A stretch of DNA of 64,000 nucleotides from Raffaelea ambrosiae (lineage: Eukaryota; Ascomycota; Sordariomycetes; Ophiostomatales; Ophiostomataceae), in the NCBI GenBank assembly GCA_002778195.1, contig PCDI01000011.1:426362-490361 (forward strand). The letters run 5' to 3'. A program made the position numbers and the translations under genes. Under the pieces are notes generated by a model that did no database searches, had not been told where the DNA came from, and worked only from the letters and a program-made list of their open reading frames with translations. Below, in pieces: positions 11,007-22,280 of the stretch. Numbering within the stretch: position 1 is the stretch's first letter; every line of letters starts with the position of its first letter.

Positions 11007-12464
11007 TGTGACTTTGATTTTGTCAGTTCAGTGTCGTATTTTGCAGATCAAAAATTTGGCAACATTACCTCACGAGCCCAGCAGGGCAAAGTATCGATTG
11101 TGATTGACTGGATTCAAACAAAGACCAGGCAACCAGGCCTGGAATTAAAAGCAAAGAGTGTCCTTCTGGTCTATAGCCAGGGACAAGGTAGTAGACAGAT
11201 AATTTGATTGGAATGATTGTGATTGAAAAAAAAGAATTTTTGTTCGAGGTGTTGAAAAGCGAAGACTAACTTGTCAATTTATATGCAGAATGCAAGGACG
11301 ATATGCCTATTAAAATGAATAGAGTGGCTACATAGATCTAAATTCTGCAGACAGAGAAAATTCAGACAACAAGTGCTAATTTACCGTCTATTCTTGGCTA
11401 CAGGAGAGAAGCATATGTTGGTGCCGGCTTCAAATCTGGCTGCAGCTCGTTTATGCTGCCGGTCTCCTTGACAGGGCTTCATGATTCAAACACGAAACAA
11501 GCACAGGTCATGCAATCACAATTCTTCCAATGGCATGGTCTGCCCAGAGCCATACTGGTGTCTTGTCGAAACGGTTGAGCCATCTGGAACGCTTCAAATG
11601 CATGATATCTGCAGTAGGGCTGGCGAGACCATCTGGAGGGACATACACCATGTCTATTTTCGTCTGCAGCATCCAGTTTCATCTCTGGAATACAGAGAGA
11701 CTCAAAACAAACGACACCCGGAGGATGTAGTTGGCGTCTGTCATCCAATGGTTCCTACGTCAAAACAAGATATCTGCAAAGTACCAGCGCCTTGTCCAGA
11801 TAGTTGGGTGGTGTGGCCCGTTTCAAAAGCATTCCTCCCGCAAGAGGCGCGTCCAGTCTTCGTATTCCGCTTCCAGCCTTGAAGATACGCAAATGGAAAG
11901 GAGACAATCACCATGCTTGGTTCAATTGCTCATGATGCAGAGGCAGTAATGAGTGTCAGGGGCAATAAAGGTTGGGGTATCTGTACATGTGTGCTGGCAT
12001 ATGCAGACAGAGCTGCCATCTCAATTGAGAGCTGTCGTCCAATGATGCTGCAGCCGTGTCTGATTGGCTACCAACGAATGTGCTCGCTCAAGCGCCGCCA
12101 AACTCGGTCACGTTTTTGGAGCCCAGCCGCTATTGCGCGGGGCGCCACTAAAAATAACGTCCTGGCAGGTCCACATCAACGGCGCTTACGGTCTGGAACC
12201 CCCCTTACCTGCGCATCTTCTTACCAGGCATTCAGTCTCGACGAGTTTTCTGCAAAACACAAAGGCCTCGTCATATTGTACTCTCATTTACGCTGTCTCA
12301 AAAACCTCCTGCGCTCATCATCGCGACTCGCTTCCTCCCTACATGCTCCTTTCCTCCCGAGTTTCACCGTCTTCCTGTCAACACAAGAGCGGAGCTCATA
12401 ATACACACTTCCCACCACGACAGGCCGGGACAACAGAGAACGCTTCTGCACACCATTGGGCACC
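11007..12464. promoter_or_regulatory. Divergent spacer between K3 and U2
   Basis: Head-to-head spacer presumed to hold both promoters. AT-rich near K3, with a pyrimidine-rich stretch (about 12270-12380) before U2. The minus strand at about 11510-11890 carries a possible gene relic, described separately. No intact gene seen. Confidence 0.5.
11513..11876 (-). pseudogene. Possible degraded coding relic, family unknown
   Basis: On the minus strand one frame reads protein-like sequence (EYEDWTRLLREECF, then PTIWTRRWYFADILF, then NHWMTDANYILR) broken by two TGA codons. A plausible 54-base GT-AG gap then leads to about 50 further open codons (IDMVYVPPDGLASPTADI ... VWLWADHAIGRI) ending at a stop near 11510. 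The Trp/Tyr-rich, hydrophobic character suggests real ancestral coding sequence. Both stops could come from CGA to TGA transitions. No family recognised; chance remains possible. Confidence 0.3.
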
Positions 12465-14079
12465 ATGGGAAAAAAAAATGAAGTACAAAGTGCCGGCACA
12501 ATGGCATCTGCCGATACTGCGAAGCCTCCGTCTCCCGCTCGGCTCACAAGACGGAATCTCTTCAACTTCGAACGCAGCCGCAGGCAGGGGCTTGGAGAGT
12601 CGACCGATAGCATGCGCACTCCAAGTCAAACCACCAGCGAGCGCCGAGCGATACTCAAACGGCAAAATCCCTCGTGGCACTTTGATTTTGAGGGCCCGCT
12701 GAATCCCCCAAAGGAGCCGGTCCAAAAAGAGGAAGAACCCCCCACGGTAAGACCTACCCAGAAATGCACCAGACCGGCAGATTGCCTAACAGCGTATTCT
12801 ACAGGAGCCTGTACAGGAGCCTGTACAGGAGCAATGCGGTCCTTATTTTGGGATGAATGGTCGTGGCTTTGTCCGTTTACGGCGCAAGGTCATATGGGAC
12901 CACAAGAAGCAGTTTGCCAAAATGCAGGACGCCATGCGGCGCATTGCCCGGGAGGGCGACAACGGGTCACTCTCGACCCGCGAAAGCTTGGACGTGAACG
13001 TGTTTGCTTCGGACCCGGACGCCAACGGTAGTTGGGACGACTACAACAAGCAGGAGTCCGAGGAGACCAAAGCCGATGCGGCTACAGCAAGCATCCCGGC
13101 CGACTTCCCTCCTCACAAAAAAATCGACAGCGCAGTCGAAATGGGCGCCTACCTCTCCTCGTCCAAGTACATTGTATCCTTTGGTGGATCGCCGCTACCC
13201 GACCTGCAGTACGGCATCTGGATCGTTCCGGTCGGCGACGAGTCTCTCCTATTTCGGCCGAACCACGAGACCCATCCCCTGTCCGAGGACGCGTTGGCCG
13301 GGGTGGCTGATGCAAGAAAGATGGCACGAAACGAAGTGAAGAAGGAGATTCAGAAAGTCAAAAAGCTGTTCGACAAGTACTGGGACAAGGAGCCGCCAGA
13401 CTGGAGCCTGAACGACGACGAGCGCGAGTTCTATCGCGAGTTCTGCTTGAAGTACGAGAGAGCCGACCTGCTTTTCGACAAACCCGAACCGTTTCCCTGG
13501 CAAACCGCCTACGCGGACCCCTATCCGGAAGAAACCCCAAAAGAAATCCTGAACGACGACTCCAGCTCTTCTTCTCCGTCTGTTCCGTCTGTTAAATCCT
13601 TCGGATACGGCGGGTCACAGCTGCCGCCGCTGTTTGATTTCGGTACATTGTCATCTGGCAACAATCGTGACGGCCAGGCCAAGATCGACCTCAGCGCCTC
13701 CGGATTGCAAATGCTCGAGTATCTTCTCAAAGAAGTCACTGACAAGAAAAAGCTCGACGCTGCTCAGGAGGGCAACACGGCTGGTGACAAGCCCGCGGAA
13801 AATGACGCTGCGGACAGCCAAGACAAGGATGAGACTGGATCGGGTGTGTTCAAAGTCCCAGATGCACTGGACTTGCTGGATGTGGCCGATACCATAAGAA
13901 ACATGGTACTCGGACATACAGAGGAGAACCCGGGAGTGGATGAAGCGGTCTGGCGCATAGCACAGAAGAGACTGGGCAACGGGCCCGGTGAGAAGGAGGC
14001 CGGTGAGAAGGAGCCCGGTGAGAAGGAGCCCGGTGAGAAGGAACCCAGTGAGAAGGAGCCCAGTGAGAAGGAGGAATAG
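12465..14079 (+). CDS. U-family protein U2, unknown function, paralogue of U1
   Basis: Exons 12465-12746 and 12805-14079; 518 residues. No known domain recognised. It shares with U1 the core SSKYIV ... YGIWIVPVGDESLLF (210-244), a basic WDHKKQF segment (WDHQKAF in U1), the PPDWSLNDDE motif, and the C-terminal LLDVADTIRNM ... NPGVDEAVWRIAQKRL block. Between core and C-terminus lies a Ser-rich disordered stretch. The protein ends in five or six GEKEP/SEKEP pentapeptides. An acidic/basic helical segment (about 265-285) may form a coiled coil. No signal peptide or membrane segment. Three in-frame acceptor sites 12 bases apart at the intron end may give three isoforms. Divergent from K3, so presumably co-regulated with it. 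Confidence 0.85.
12801..12832 (+). repeat. Tandem 12-base repeat containing three possible 3' splice sites
   Basis: The U2 intron ends in CTACAG, followed by two copies of GAGCCTGTACAG. Each copy ends in TACAG, so splicing could occur before 12805, 12817 or 12829, all in the same frame, removing 0, 4 or 8 residues (EPVQ units). The first site was used for the CDS. Confidence 0.7.
13980..14076 (+). repeat. 15-base repeat encoding GEKEP pentapeptides
   Basis: Tandem GGTGAGAAGGAGCCC-type units, with AGTGAGAAG variants at the end, form the acidic/basic C-terminus of U2. Such coding minisatellites often vary in length between strains. Confidence 0.85.
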
Positions 14080-15783
14080 AGTAGGCAACAGACCAATAGG
14101 ACCAATAGAGATGACACGATGAGACATACGACTGCAGTACACGCATACATACGTACCGAACTTATCCAGCCGCTATGCCAGCCATGCCGTTTCGCAATCT
14201 CGATCAAATGCATTGCCAAAACGTCCTTCCTGAGGCAGCAGGCCAACAGCCAACGATGCAGGACATTTCTCGTTGCCAGTTTCTTCTCTGATTTAGCGCC
14301 GAGTTCACGAGGCCGCCGACATGTTTTTTTTTTTTTTTTTTTGTTTTTGGCTTTTTATTCGTGTCTAGAATCTGTCCATGGGCGTTCTGCCTCTCCCTCT
14401 CCAACCAGACCAACAGACATATCTCCCCACATATTCTGACGCCGGGCTGGCGGTGTGCCAGCTCGATGCTTCGTCGGTCCACTCGAAGAACAAGGGGCGT
14501 TGCTCGCAAGTTCTTTTCGAAACCTTGGGGGAGGGCTGCGTCGAAGCAGCCGCATCTTTCCCTTTCATGCAGGGGCAGCAGTCAAGGGGGTGCCTCTGTT
14601 TCCATTGCCATGATGCTCCAATTCCAGGCGGCTACGTCGACACAGAAGAGAGACCGCTCCGACGCTACACCGCGGCGTCTCCAGAAAGGCCAAAGGTGTC
14701 CCCACACAAACGAGGCAGCTCGTGAAAGGGTCAGGGTCAGCGCATGGCCAGAGTAGGCGGTCAGAGCAGGCGGCCAAGTTATGGCGGGCGTATCGAGTCC
14801 CAGAGGGCGGTGGGTCGGTCAATGTAAGTGACCTGTTGTGATTGGCTGTGGATTGGAGCTCCCAGTCGAGGACATGCTAATACATAGGCGCCACAAACCA
14901 GAAAATACGGCATGGCCAACCCCTGCAGCTAGGGGGGGGACACTACCTGCCGCCCATGGCAGCGGTAACAAACTGGTGTTCACTGGCCGCACACGAAAAC
15001 ACATGGGAAGCTCATGGCCAGTTTCTGGGCGGCAAAGTAATTGTTCACCTCCGCTGCTGTGTGCGCCTCACCCTTGCTCTTTTCCCTTTTCCTCCTCTTC
15101 ATCGGTGCAAGCGTGTATCTGCGTAGGGTCTCTGATCTTTGTGTCTGACTCTGCTCTTCTCGGCCGTGACTTGGATGTTGCGGCTTGGTTCCTCGTGTCT
15201 GCCGCCTCGTTCTTGTGCCTTACTTCATCTCCCAGCTATTCGCCATCTTCATTCTCCATTAGTTTTCTGGAGCACAGAAGACAGTGACGTGCAACGTGGG
15301 CGCTCACAGTGATCCTTCCGCCCAAATGCCAGTGTGACCACAGCAAGAAGGGGTGTGCCCTGGAAGGAGGAATGATCCAATTTCGAGTGTTTTCGTTGGG
15401 ATTCGAAAGACAGTTTCGCATGCAGTTAGTATACTACATCTACATCTGTTTAGATTGGGGATCGCTTCGTTAAGTTCGGAGGCATGGTTTTGATGCTATT
15501 GTTTTTTTTTTTTTCTAAATTGTCTTTTTTGTCTTCTTCCGTAACAGGGTATTCTGGGTATTTTTTTATCTCGTTTTCTTTTTCTTTTCTCTTCTCCGTC
15601 TCCCTCGGTTTCGAAACCCGCTGCTGCCGTCTAAGCCAAGCAATAAATATAAGACGCTACATTACAAAGATGTTCGGTTACTGGTACACTGTTTTGTTTT
15701 CCTTTCCTTTCGTTTGGCCAACCCAACCTAAATCAAACGCATGGAAAATGCTATAAGGGGGCGAAGCAAAACCCAAGATTTTT
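14080..15783. other. Convergent spacer between U2 and TFA1
   Basis: Tail-to-tail spacer of 1.7 kb marking the end of the K/U block. It contains a T19 run at about 14323-14341 and pyrimidine-rich stretches (15060-15260, 15500-15600). Several open frames of 80-150 codons overlap on both strands without recognisable motifs. No gene called. Confidence 0.5.
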
Positions 15784-17578
15784 TTATACATCCTCAAACT
15801 CAATGTCGTCCTCATCCTCCTCGCTGTCCTCGGCCTCGGCCTGAACAGCTGCTGCTGCTGGCGCCGGCGCCTTGCCGTTTGCTTTCCTCGCATCGTCTTC
15901 CTCTCCTCCTCCGCCCACCTTGACCTTTTTGGCTGGTCTGCTCGCATCCGGAGACTGTGAGTTGGACGCCACCAGATGGCCATTGCTGTGTCCCGCTGTC
16001 GGGCTAGGTGGTTCGCCCGACGCCCCGCGCTTCAGGCTTGTCTGCGAGTGGGCCTGCCGCAGCGGCGACGGCGCCTTGGGGAGATTGGTGTAGACACTGG
16101 CCGCACCAACGCCGCTGAGAGCCGACGGCACCGACCGCGGCGGCGTGCGCACCGTCGGGATGGGTGCTGGTGTGCCGACGGCCGAGGTGACGTTGCTGCC
16201 GCCCTGGACAACATCCTCAAACTCGGCGTCTTCGTCTTCTTCATCGTCGTCGTCGTCTTCGTCGTCGTCGTCGTCCTCGTGGCTGCCTGCCTTTTTCTGT
16301 GCTTCTTCGGCCGCCTGTTTCTTGAGCCGCGAGAAGTAGTCGTCGATGGCGGCCTCGGTGTTTGTGTCGGACGATCCCTTGATGGCCGGATCTTTGGTGT
16401 CCTCCTCGCCACCAGCTCCGGTGCCGCCGCTGCCGTCGGCACCCGTACCAGCGGCGGCGGCGGCAGCGGCACTCAAGGCTGTCGCTCTGCTGAGCGACAC
16501 AGCGTCCGTCTTGAAGGCCTCGCCCGTGACAGTACTGTTGGACATCCAGCTGGGCAGGGCGTTCTGCTGGGCAACGCGTTCGCGCTGAGCCAGCTCGGCG
16601 GCCTTTTCCTCCTCGGTAGGCCCGTCTCCGGCCTGGATCGAAACGGAAAGCGTGCTGGGGCCTGTGTTTGCGAGACCCTTGACGGCAGTGGGCCGGTTCA
16701 TGGCATCGACACCGATGCTGACCGCCGTCTGGTGCGTGGAGTCGCGCAGGACGGGCCGCTTGTTGTTGAAGGCCACCTCAAAGTTGTTGTCTGGGACGAC
16801 GTAGCTGTCGATCTTGGGCAGAATCTCGGTGATGAACTTGAACTGGTTGTTCATGCGCGTGCTGCGCTCGTGGCCGCCCGACTGGCTGCTGTCGCCGTGA
16901 CGCAGGACAGTGCCGCAACGGTGGCACACGAAGCCCAGCGGTCCAAAGTTGTCGAGAACCTCCATCTGTGTCCACTCGGCCTTGCAGTGGTCGCAAAAGT
17001 ACTCCTTCTTCTCGCTTGGCGGCACCACCGGGCCCTGCATGTCCTTGTCGATCTTGTAGACGCGCCACTTGATGGCATCGATGGTCTGTCGGTAGTCGAT
17101 GTAGTAGTATGTGCGGTTGTTAGGCCGCTGCTGACCCTCTCGAAGCTCCGACCGCGAGTGCCTGATTTATGGTGAGGGCTCCAGTTAGAAAGAATAGCTG
17201 CCAACTACATCGTCCTTGGGGTCAAAAAGAGGGAAGAGCAGCTTCTTACGATGCAATCAGGCGATCCTCCTTGAGTTTCTGGCACATCTTGTGAAGGTCT
17301 TTGATGTTCATGCTGATCAGGTAGGCCAAGTCATCGTCGCGCAAGCTGCCAGCAGCAAAAAAGAGAGAAAAAAAGAAGAAAGACACGTTAGCGCAGATTC
17401 GACCACGCCCCATCCAGTCTGGGGAACTTTGTGTGTGTGTTCTTTCTTCCACTATCGCTCTTCTTTTTCAGAAACAAACATACGCCGAATGGATGACTAG
17501 GGCATCTACGATCAGGATATGCTTGGTCTCGTAGAACGCCCGCGCAACAGAGCGCACCAGTGTCTTGGAAAGATCCAT
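15784..17578 (-). CDS. TFA1: Transcription initiation factor IIE alpha subunit
   Basis: Exons 17578-17484, 17345-17250, 17161-15784; 522 residues. Large subunit of general factor TFIIE, which recruits and regulates TFIIH at RNA polymerase II promoters in the nucleus. The N-terminal winged-helix region (1 to about 100) begins with a conserved start for the family (LVRSVARAFYETKHILIVDAL) and contains LRDDDLAYLI. A C4 zinc ribbon follows, with Cys120, Cys123, Cys143 and Cys146 (CDHC ... CHRC). The C-terminal half is low complexity with acidic runs (EDDDDDEDDDDDEEDEDAEFEDV) and ends in DIEFEDV, like the acidic tails that contact TFIIH. Both introns fall in the winged helix. The antisense strand is open for about 400 codons, only as a by-product of codon bias. 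Confidence 0.95.
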
Positions 17579-18499
17579 GGTGAAAGTATGATGATGGGAG
17601 CGATGGATCGATGGTGAGCGTGGCCGGAGAGCTTCGTTTCCGACAGAAGTGCCACGGGAGGCAGGTTTGCCTCCGAAAGACAAGGAGAGAGGAAGGGCAA
17701 GAAAGAGAGAGAGAGAGAGAGAGAGAAAAAGAAAGAGGCAGCAGCCAACGCGCTACCGAAAGATAGTCGTTTGGCTGATCATGATTCAGGACAAGGCGAG
17801 AGATGTCGCAAAGAATCAGCTCGAGCGAAAGGGAGGAAGGAGTCGTCGAAAGATAGACGCGCGTGGCCGACCTGCAGTACCAAAAAGGCCACCAATTCAA
17901 GATCGCAGGGACGAAAGTGACAATGGAAGTGAGAGCGCGCTTGCCGGGTGCAGTGTCTCGTTGTCGGTTCGCTCGCTGGCGTGTAGTGGATGCCTGGTGT
18001 CGTGGATGGCGATTCTTGAGGTCTGTCTGAAAATGGCGTGGAGGCAAGAAAAAGATGAGGCTGACAACTTTGCGATGGCCTCGGAATAATACTGGGTCCG
18101 GTGGGGCGCTAGACACAGTTGCCTGATAGTGCCTGAGGGGAGCTCCAGATAGCTCTATTTTAGGACACTGTAGAAAGCTAGTATTGGCCTTGTCATGCAT
18201 CTTATTACTCAACCGATTGAAGACAGCTTGATTTGCAGCTTGATGTACTTCTCCCCGATTTTGGTAGATCGAATGCGTAATATACAGAAAATGGCGTCAT
18301 ATGCAAAGCCACGCATCCAAGCCCAAGCTACGTGTAAAATACAAGACACATGCCCCCAAATGAGCACGTCACGTCGCATACACGACATACATACGTTGGG
18401 ATACCCAAATCTCAGCCAGGAATATGCAATGCAATTTGGACACCCCGGCCCTGGCTTTCCAATGCCAATTCTTTGGTGCTGGTCCAGTTCTCTCATCGC
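17579..18499. other. Spacer upstream of TFA1 and downstream of glutaminase A
   Basis: Contains a (GA)n tract at about 17704-17726 in the presumed TFA1 leader. The rest should hold the TFA1 promoter and the glutaminase 3' UTR. No gene seen. Confidence 0.5.
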
Positions 18500-21213
18500 T
18501 CACAGATCACCCATTTTCTCAGGCATCGCCTTCTTCGGGCCGCTGGTCAGCACAGGCCGGTCGGCTTCCAGTGCAGCCTGCACGTCGACTCGGCTGGCCT
18601 GGTCTGCGGTGTCCTCCTCGTTCAGGAATGAGAGAGCCTCGACGGCTTTACCGCCGCAAGCCCGCTCGAGTGCCAGGAACGAAAAGTGGCCGCCAACAAC
18701 GGGACGGGCTTTGAAGGATATGCCGGGGAAGCCGCCGTTGCCTTCGGTATCGTAGAGGTCGGTGAAAGGCAGGTCGGTCTCGGTTTCGTTGAGCCACTTG
18801 GCGACGCTGGTGAGGATCTCGGTACGGGTCGACTTGCTGGTGATGGCGGCGGCGAAGAATTCCCAGTCGCTCTTGGCATACAGATGGCGGCTGTCCAGAG
18901 GCAGACCGTAGCGCTGCAGCACAGCGTGGTACCACTTGCTATGCATGCTGTAAATTTTGTCCGGAATAAACAGGGAGCTGGCGTTCTTGCTGCTGCTGTC
19001 ACTGTCGGAATCTTCACCGCCCAAAGGTGCTTGACCCTTCTTGCTGCTACTGAGATGTGCCGGCGCATGTGCAACCGCGCCCTCTGCAATGTGGAAGCAC
19101 AACAGCGAGTCCGCAAACAAGTTGTACAGTGTCGTCCACGAGCCGTACCAGTCGTAGGCAAGCTTGGCGTGAGTACCGTCGCGGGAGATTCCATACTCCT
19201 GCCACTTCTTGACGTAGGTCTCGGAGATGTTGAGATAGTAGGCGGCATCTTCCTCCTCGCCCAGAACGGTGGCAATCTCGCTCATGGCACGGATACCGAT
19301 GATGCCCTTGAGCGCTAGATTGGTCTGGTAGGCCAGCCAGCCGGCAAAGTCGTCGGTCGACAGCTGCCAGCGCGGGATGAGCGACTCGCGCACCAAGTAG
19401 CCGGTCCACTGCTTCCACAGCTTGTATGACCGAGCGACCCACTGCTTGGCTTCCTTGGGACCCGTCGTCAGTGAGCCACCCCACGGCTTGTCGATGCCCT
19501 GGGAATCCATGAGGCCAGCCTGGCTCTCGGTCAGCTGCAGCGTCGCGGCCTCGCGGACGTCGGCGGCCGCCTCGTGCAGATCGCGGCCGAAGGAGGGGGT
19601 GGTGTCGTATTTGAAGGCGTTCACCAGGGCCAGACCCATGATGAGCATGTTGCCGCACTCTTCGACAGGCATGTATTCATCGTTGCCGTCGTTGTGGCCA
19701 GTCTGGTTCGGGTAGTGGTAGCCAAGATCGTGCATGCTGTAGTCATTGGGGTACTGGCCGCTGAGCTGGTGCTCGATAAGCGGCTCAAGAAGATAGGCGA
19801 GCCAGCGCGGGTTGGTGTAGAGGAAGAAAGGGAAGGCCGGGAAGATGACGTCGACGGTCTGGCAGTTGCCGTTGGACGAGATCTCCTTGAGGAAGAGAAG
19901 CGGGTCATCCGGCGTGCCGGAAAATTGTGTGGCGCCCAGGACCTGGCGGGCAGAGAGCGAGGCGATTTCTTCGTACTCCTTGGAGCCGGATTCGAAGGCG
20001 TCCTTGGACAGCTGCTCGGAGTAGCGGCGCGCCAGCTTGGAGGCGACGGGGAAGTCAAAGTAGTGGAAGCGGATCAGGGCGTCGGCGGCGTTGAAGTAGC
20101 TGGCCCAGAGAGGGCGCATGTAGGTCAGGCCGCGGGCCGAGGCGTACTGAACAATGGGGTCCTGGATGAGCGAGAAAGTGAAGAGAACACTGTCGGTGGT
20201 CACGCTGGTAGAAAGACTGCTCTTCTTGCTGCTGCCGAGCTTGAAGGACTTGGAGAAGGCAAAGATGGGCTCCTCCTCCATGATGCGGCGGTAGCCCTCG
20301 TCGACGATGTTGTCAAGCGAGCCATTGCGCGCAAATTGGTTGCGGATGCGTGCGGAAACGCCGCTTTCATGCTTGACCGAGGATGGCGCCGAGAAGTAGA
20401 GCGTGCCCCATTCGGCGCGGTCGGCGAACTCGGTGAACAGCTGCTGCTCCTCGCGCGACACCTTCCAGGTCTTGATGGGTCCGCTGGTAGCGTACGGGTC
20501 GGTAGCGGACTTGGCGTCGGGCTCACTGAACTCCCACTTAATTCGGTTATCGCGATTGCCGCTGACCCACTCGCCGTTGAGATCGACATAGATGTCAACG
20601 TCGAAGCTGCCTTCGACAAGCACTGTCAGGTAGGCAGCGGGGATAGACTGGCGGAAAGTGGAGGTCGGGGTGATCGGCGACAGGAAAGAGAGGGTGAGCT
20701 TCAGCGTGTCCTGGCTGTCGGGAATGTCGTCCCCACCGGCGACCACGGCAGGGCCCGGAATGAGGTAGGTCAGGTTGGTCACGGAAGCGTCAAAGGTAGC
20801 GCCGAGGTATTCGGGAAAGGCGACAGTGTAGTGTTTGTCCTCTCGGGAGAGGGAGTCTTGCGGGCGGCCGAGCAGGGGGTAGACGGTGTGGGTGTCAGGC
20901 ACAGAGGCCATGATGGAGAAGCCGACCTGGGGGGCGTGTTAGCTAGAGGATTATGAGGAGACAATGAGAAAATCACAAAAAAGAGCACAAGCAGCCCGAA
21001 TCAACCCAAATCAAAAAGACATTGCTCAAGACTACTCACACTGCCACCGGTCCAGAAGATGGGCCATCGGTCCCAGGGATTCTCGCGAGCCCCGGTCAGC
21101 CATGTGCTGAGGTAGGGATTGCGAACGAAGAGAGGCAGGACGGGTGGTGTCAGTGTCGAGGCCGTGGTGACGGCAGCCGTGCCGAGGGCGGCCACGAAGG
21201 CGCTCAACTTCAT
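18500..21213 (-). CDS. gtaA: Secreted glutaminase A (GtaA family)
   Basis: Exons 21213-21040 and 20926-18500; 866 residues. Predicted extracellular enzyme hydrolysing L-glutamine to glutamate and ammonia. It starts with a signal peptide (MKLSAFVAALGTAAVTTAST), then PPVLPLFVRNPYLSTWL and the WPIFWTGG motif typical of the family. The DUF4964/5127/4965/1793 arrangement follows through to conserved motifs near the end (SKWYHAVLQRYGLPLDSRHL, KSDWEFFAAA, TDLYDTE, RPVVGGHFSFLAL). The Phe/Trp/Tyr-rich six-hairpin character is clear. It is longer than the roughly 690 residues usual in Aspergillus, partly through a Ser/Asp-rich insert (about 600-630; EDSDSDSSSKNASS). Intron 20927-21039 is phase 0 with donor GTGAGT. 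Regulation cannot be read from the sequence; nitrogen control would be expected. Confidence 0.92.
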
Positions 21214-22280
21214 GATGGCGGGGAAATGCTGGGAGCCCCGGAAGCAGAGGATATTTTTTGAAGAGAAGGGGTTCCAGGAAAAGATGACGACGCAGTCAAC
21301 AGATGCGACCCGCACAGACGAGAAGACAAAAAAGAAAGTATGAGAGCCAAGAAGCAAACGGCAAAATGCAAGAGTATGATGGAAAGCGGCCAAATGATGA
21401 AGGAAGGAATAATCCAAAAAAAAAGTATGCCACCAGCAGCAGATTCCGAGACCAGACGGAATGAAGCAATGCAAAGAAGAAGGCGCAGGGAAGAAAAGAG
21501 GAGAAGGACGAGGAAGGAAGGAGGAGGGAGAGATGACACAAGAGGCGTGAGCACCGGGATTGTCGTGGTGGTGGGAGGAAAAGCCAAAGCGGGAGAAGAG
21601 ACAGCACGCAAAGCGCAGAAACAAAAGCAGGAAAACTGACTGGCCCGCAGGATTCGACTGCTCACTGCTGTTCGCAATGACGAGACGGCCAAGGAGCTGA
21701 TCGGTTGCAGCTTACCCCACAATCCCTGCCCTGTGCCTTGAGAGGGTCACGGGCGCCGCAACTGGCGGGCTAGCAAAGAGGAGGCGTGTGCGGGACGATT
21801 TGGATTAGCGTCATCTGAGCAGCGCTACAGTGGAAACCCCGCAGTGCCTCGTGGGGGTGATATGCCCTGTAAAAAGACAGCCGCCGAGCCAAGCATTTCT
21901 CCTCATCGTTGGCCAGCGCCATTCACGGCCCGTCCGCGGGCGACGTGTGTCGTCGAGAGGTGGCACCTGACCTTCACGTGGTCTGATGGCTGCGAGAGAG
22001 ATGTAACCAACGTGCAGCCCAGTTTCCTTTCGTCTATGGTGCGCTGCTAAGACTCCGAGAATGCTAACTGTCCAAATCTAGACAGAAGCTGGCAACGCAG
22101 ACAAAAGCTGTGTAAGATGCAAAACTCGACGAGCTCTTTCGTCTCTATGTCTAGTTCTCTTGGTCTCTGGCCTCTCTGGCTTGAGACCACTCTCTATCTC
22201 TCTGGCTCCGTCTCTGGCGTGCAAGACTGTCCCTGCACTTTGCAACTGGCCACCGCCTCCGATGGACTGCCCAGTTCCCT
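21214..22280. other. Spacer upstream of gtaA and downstream of NAT3
   Basis: Presumed gtaA promoter plus the NAT3 3' UTR. Purine-rich on the plus strand at 21340-21640 (so pyrimidine-rich in gtaA sense), as in many fungal leaders. No further gene seen. Confidence 0.5.

Noticed and set aside
12801..14076. Short direct repeats considered as a CRISPR array or mobile element ends
   Set aside because: Units are 12-15 bases, in coding sequence, without spacers, terminal inverted repeats or target-site duplications; the genome is eukaryotic.
15976..17175. 399-codon open frame antisense to TFA1
   Set aside because: The sense strand encodes a clear TFIIE alpha with zinc ribbon and splice sites; the antisense frame is a product of GC-rich codon bias and starts without a convincing context.
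19574..20956. 460-codon open frame antisense to gtaA
   Set aside because: Sense strand gives the full glutaminase family pattern. The antisense protein has no motifs.
21214..21624. Upstream extension of the gtaA frame
   Set aside because: The extension begins at a non-ATG codon and would bury the signal peptide; the ATG at 21213 gives a proper secretion signal.
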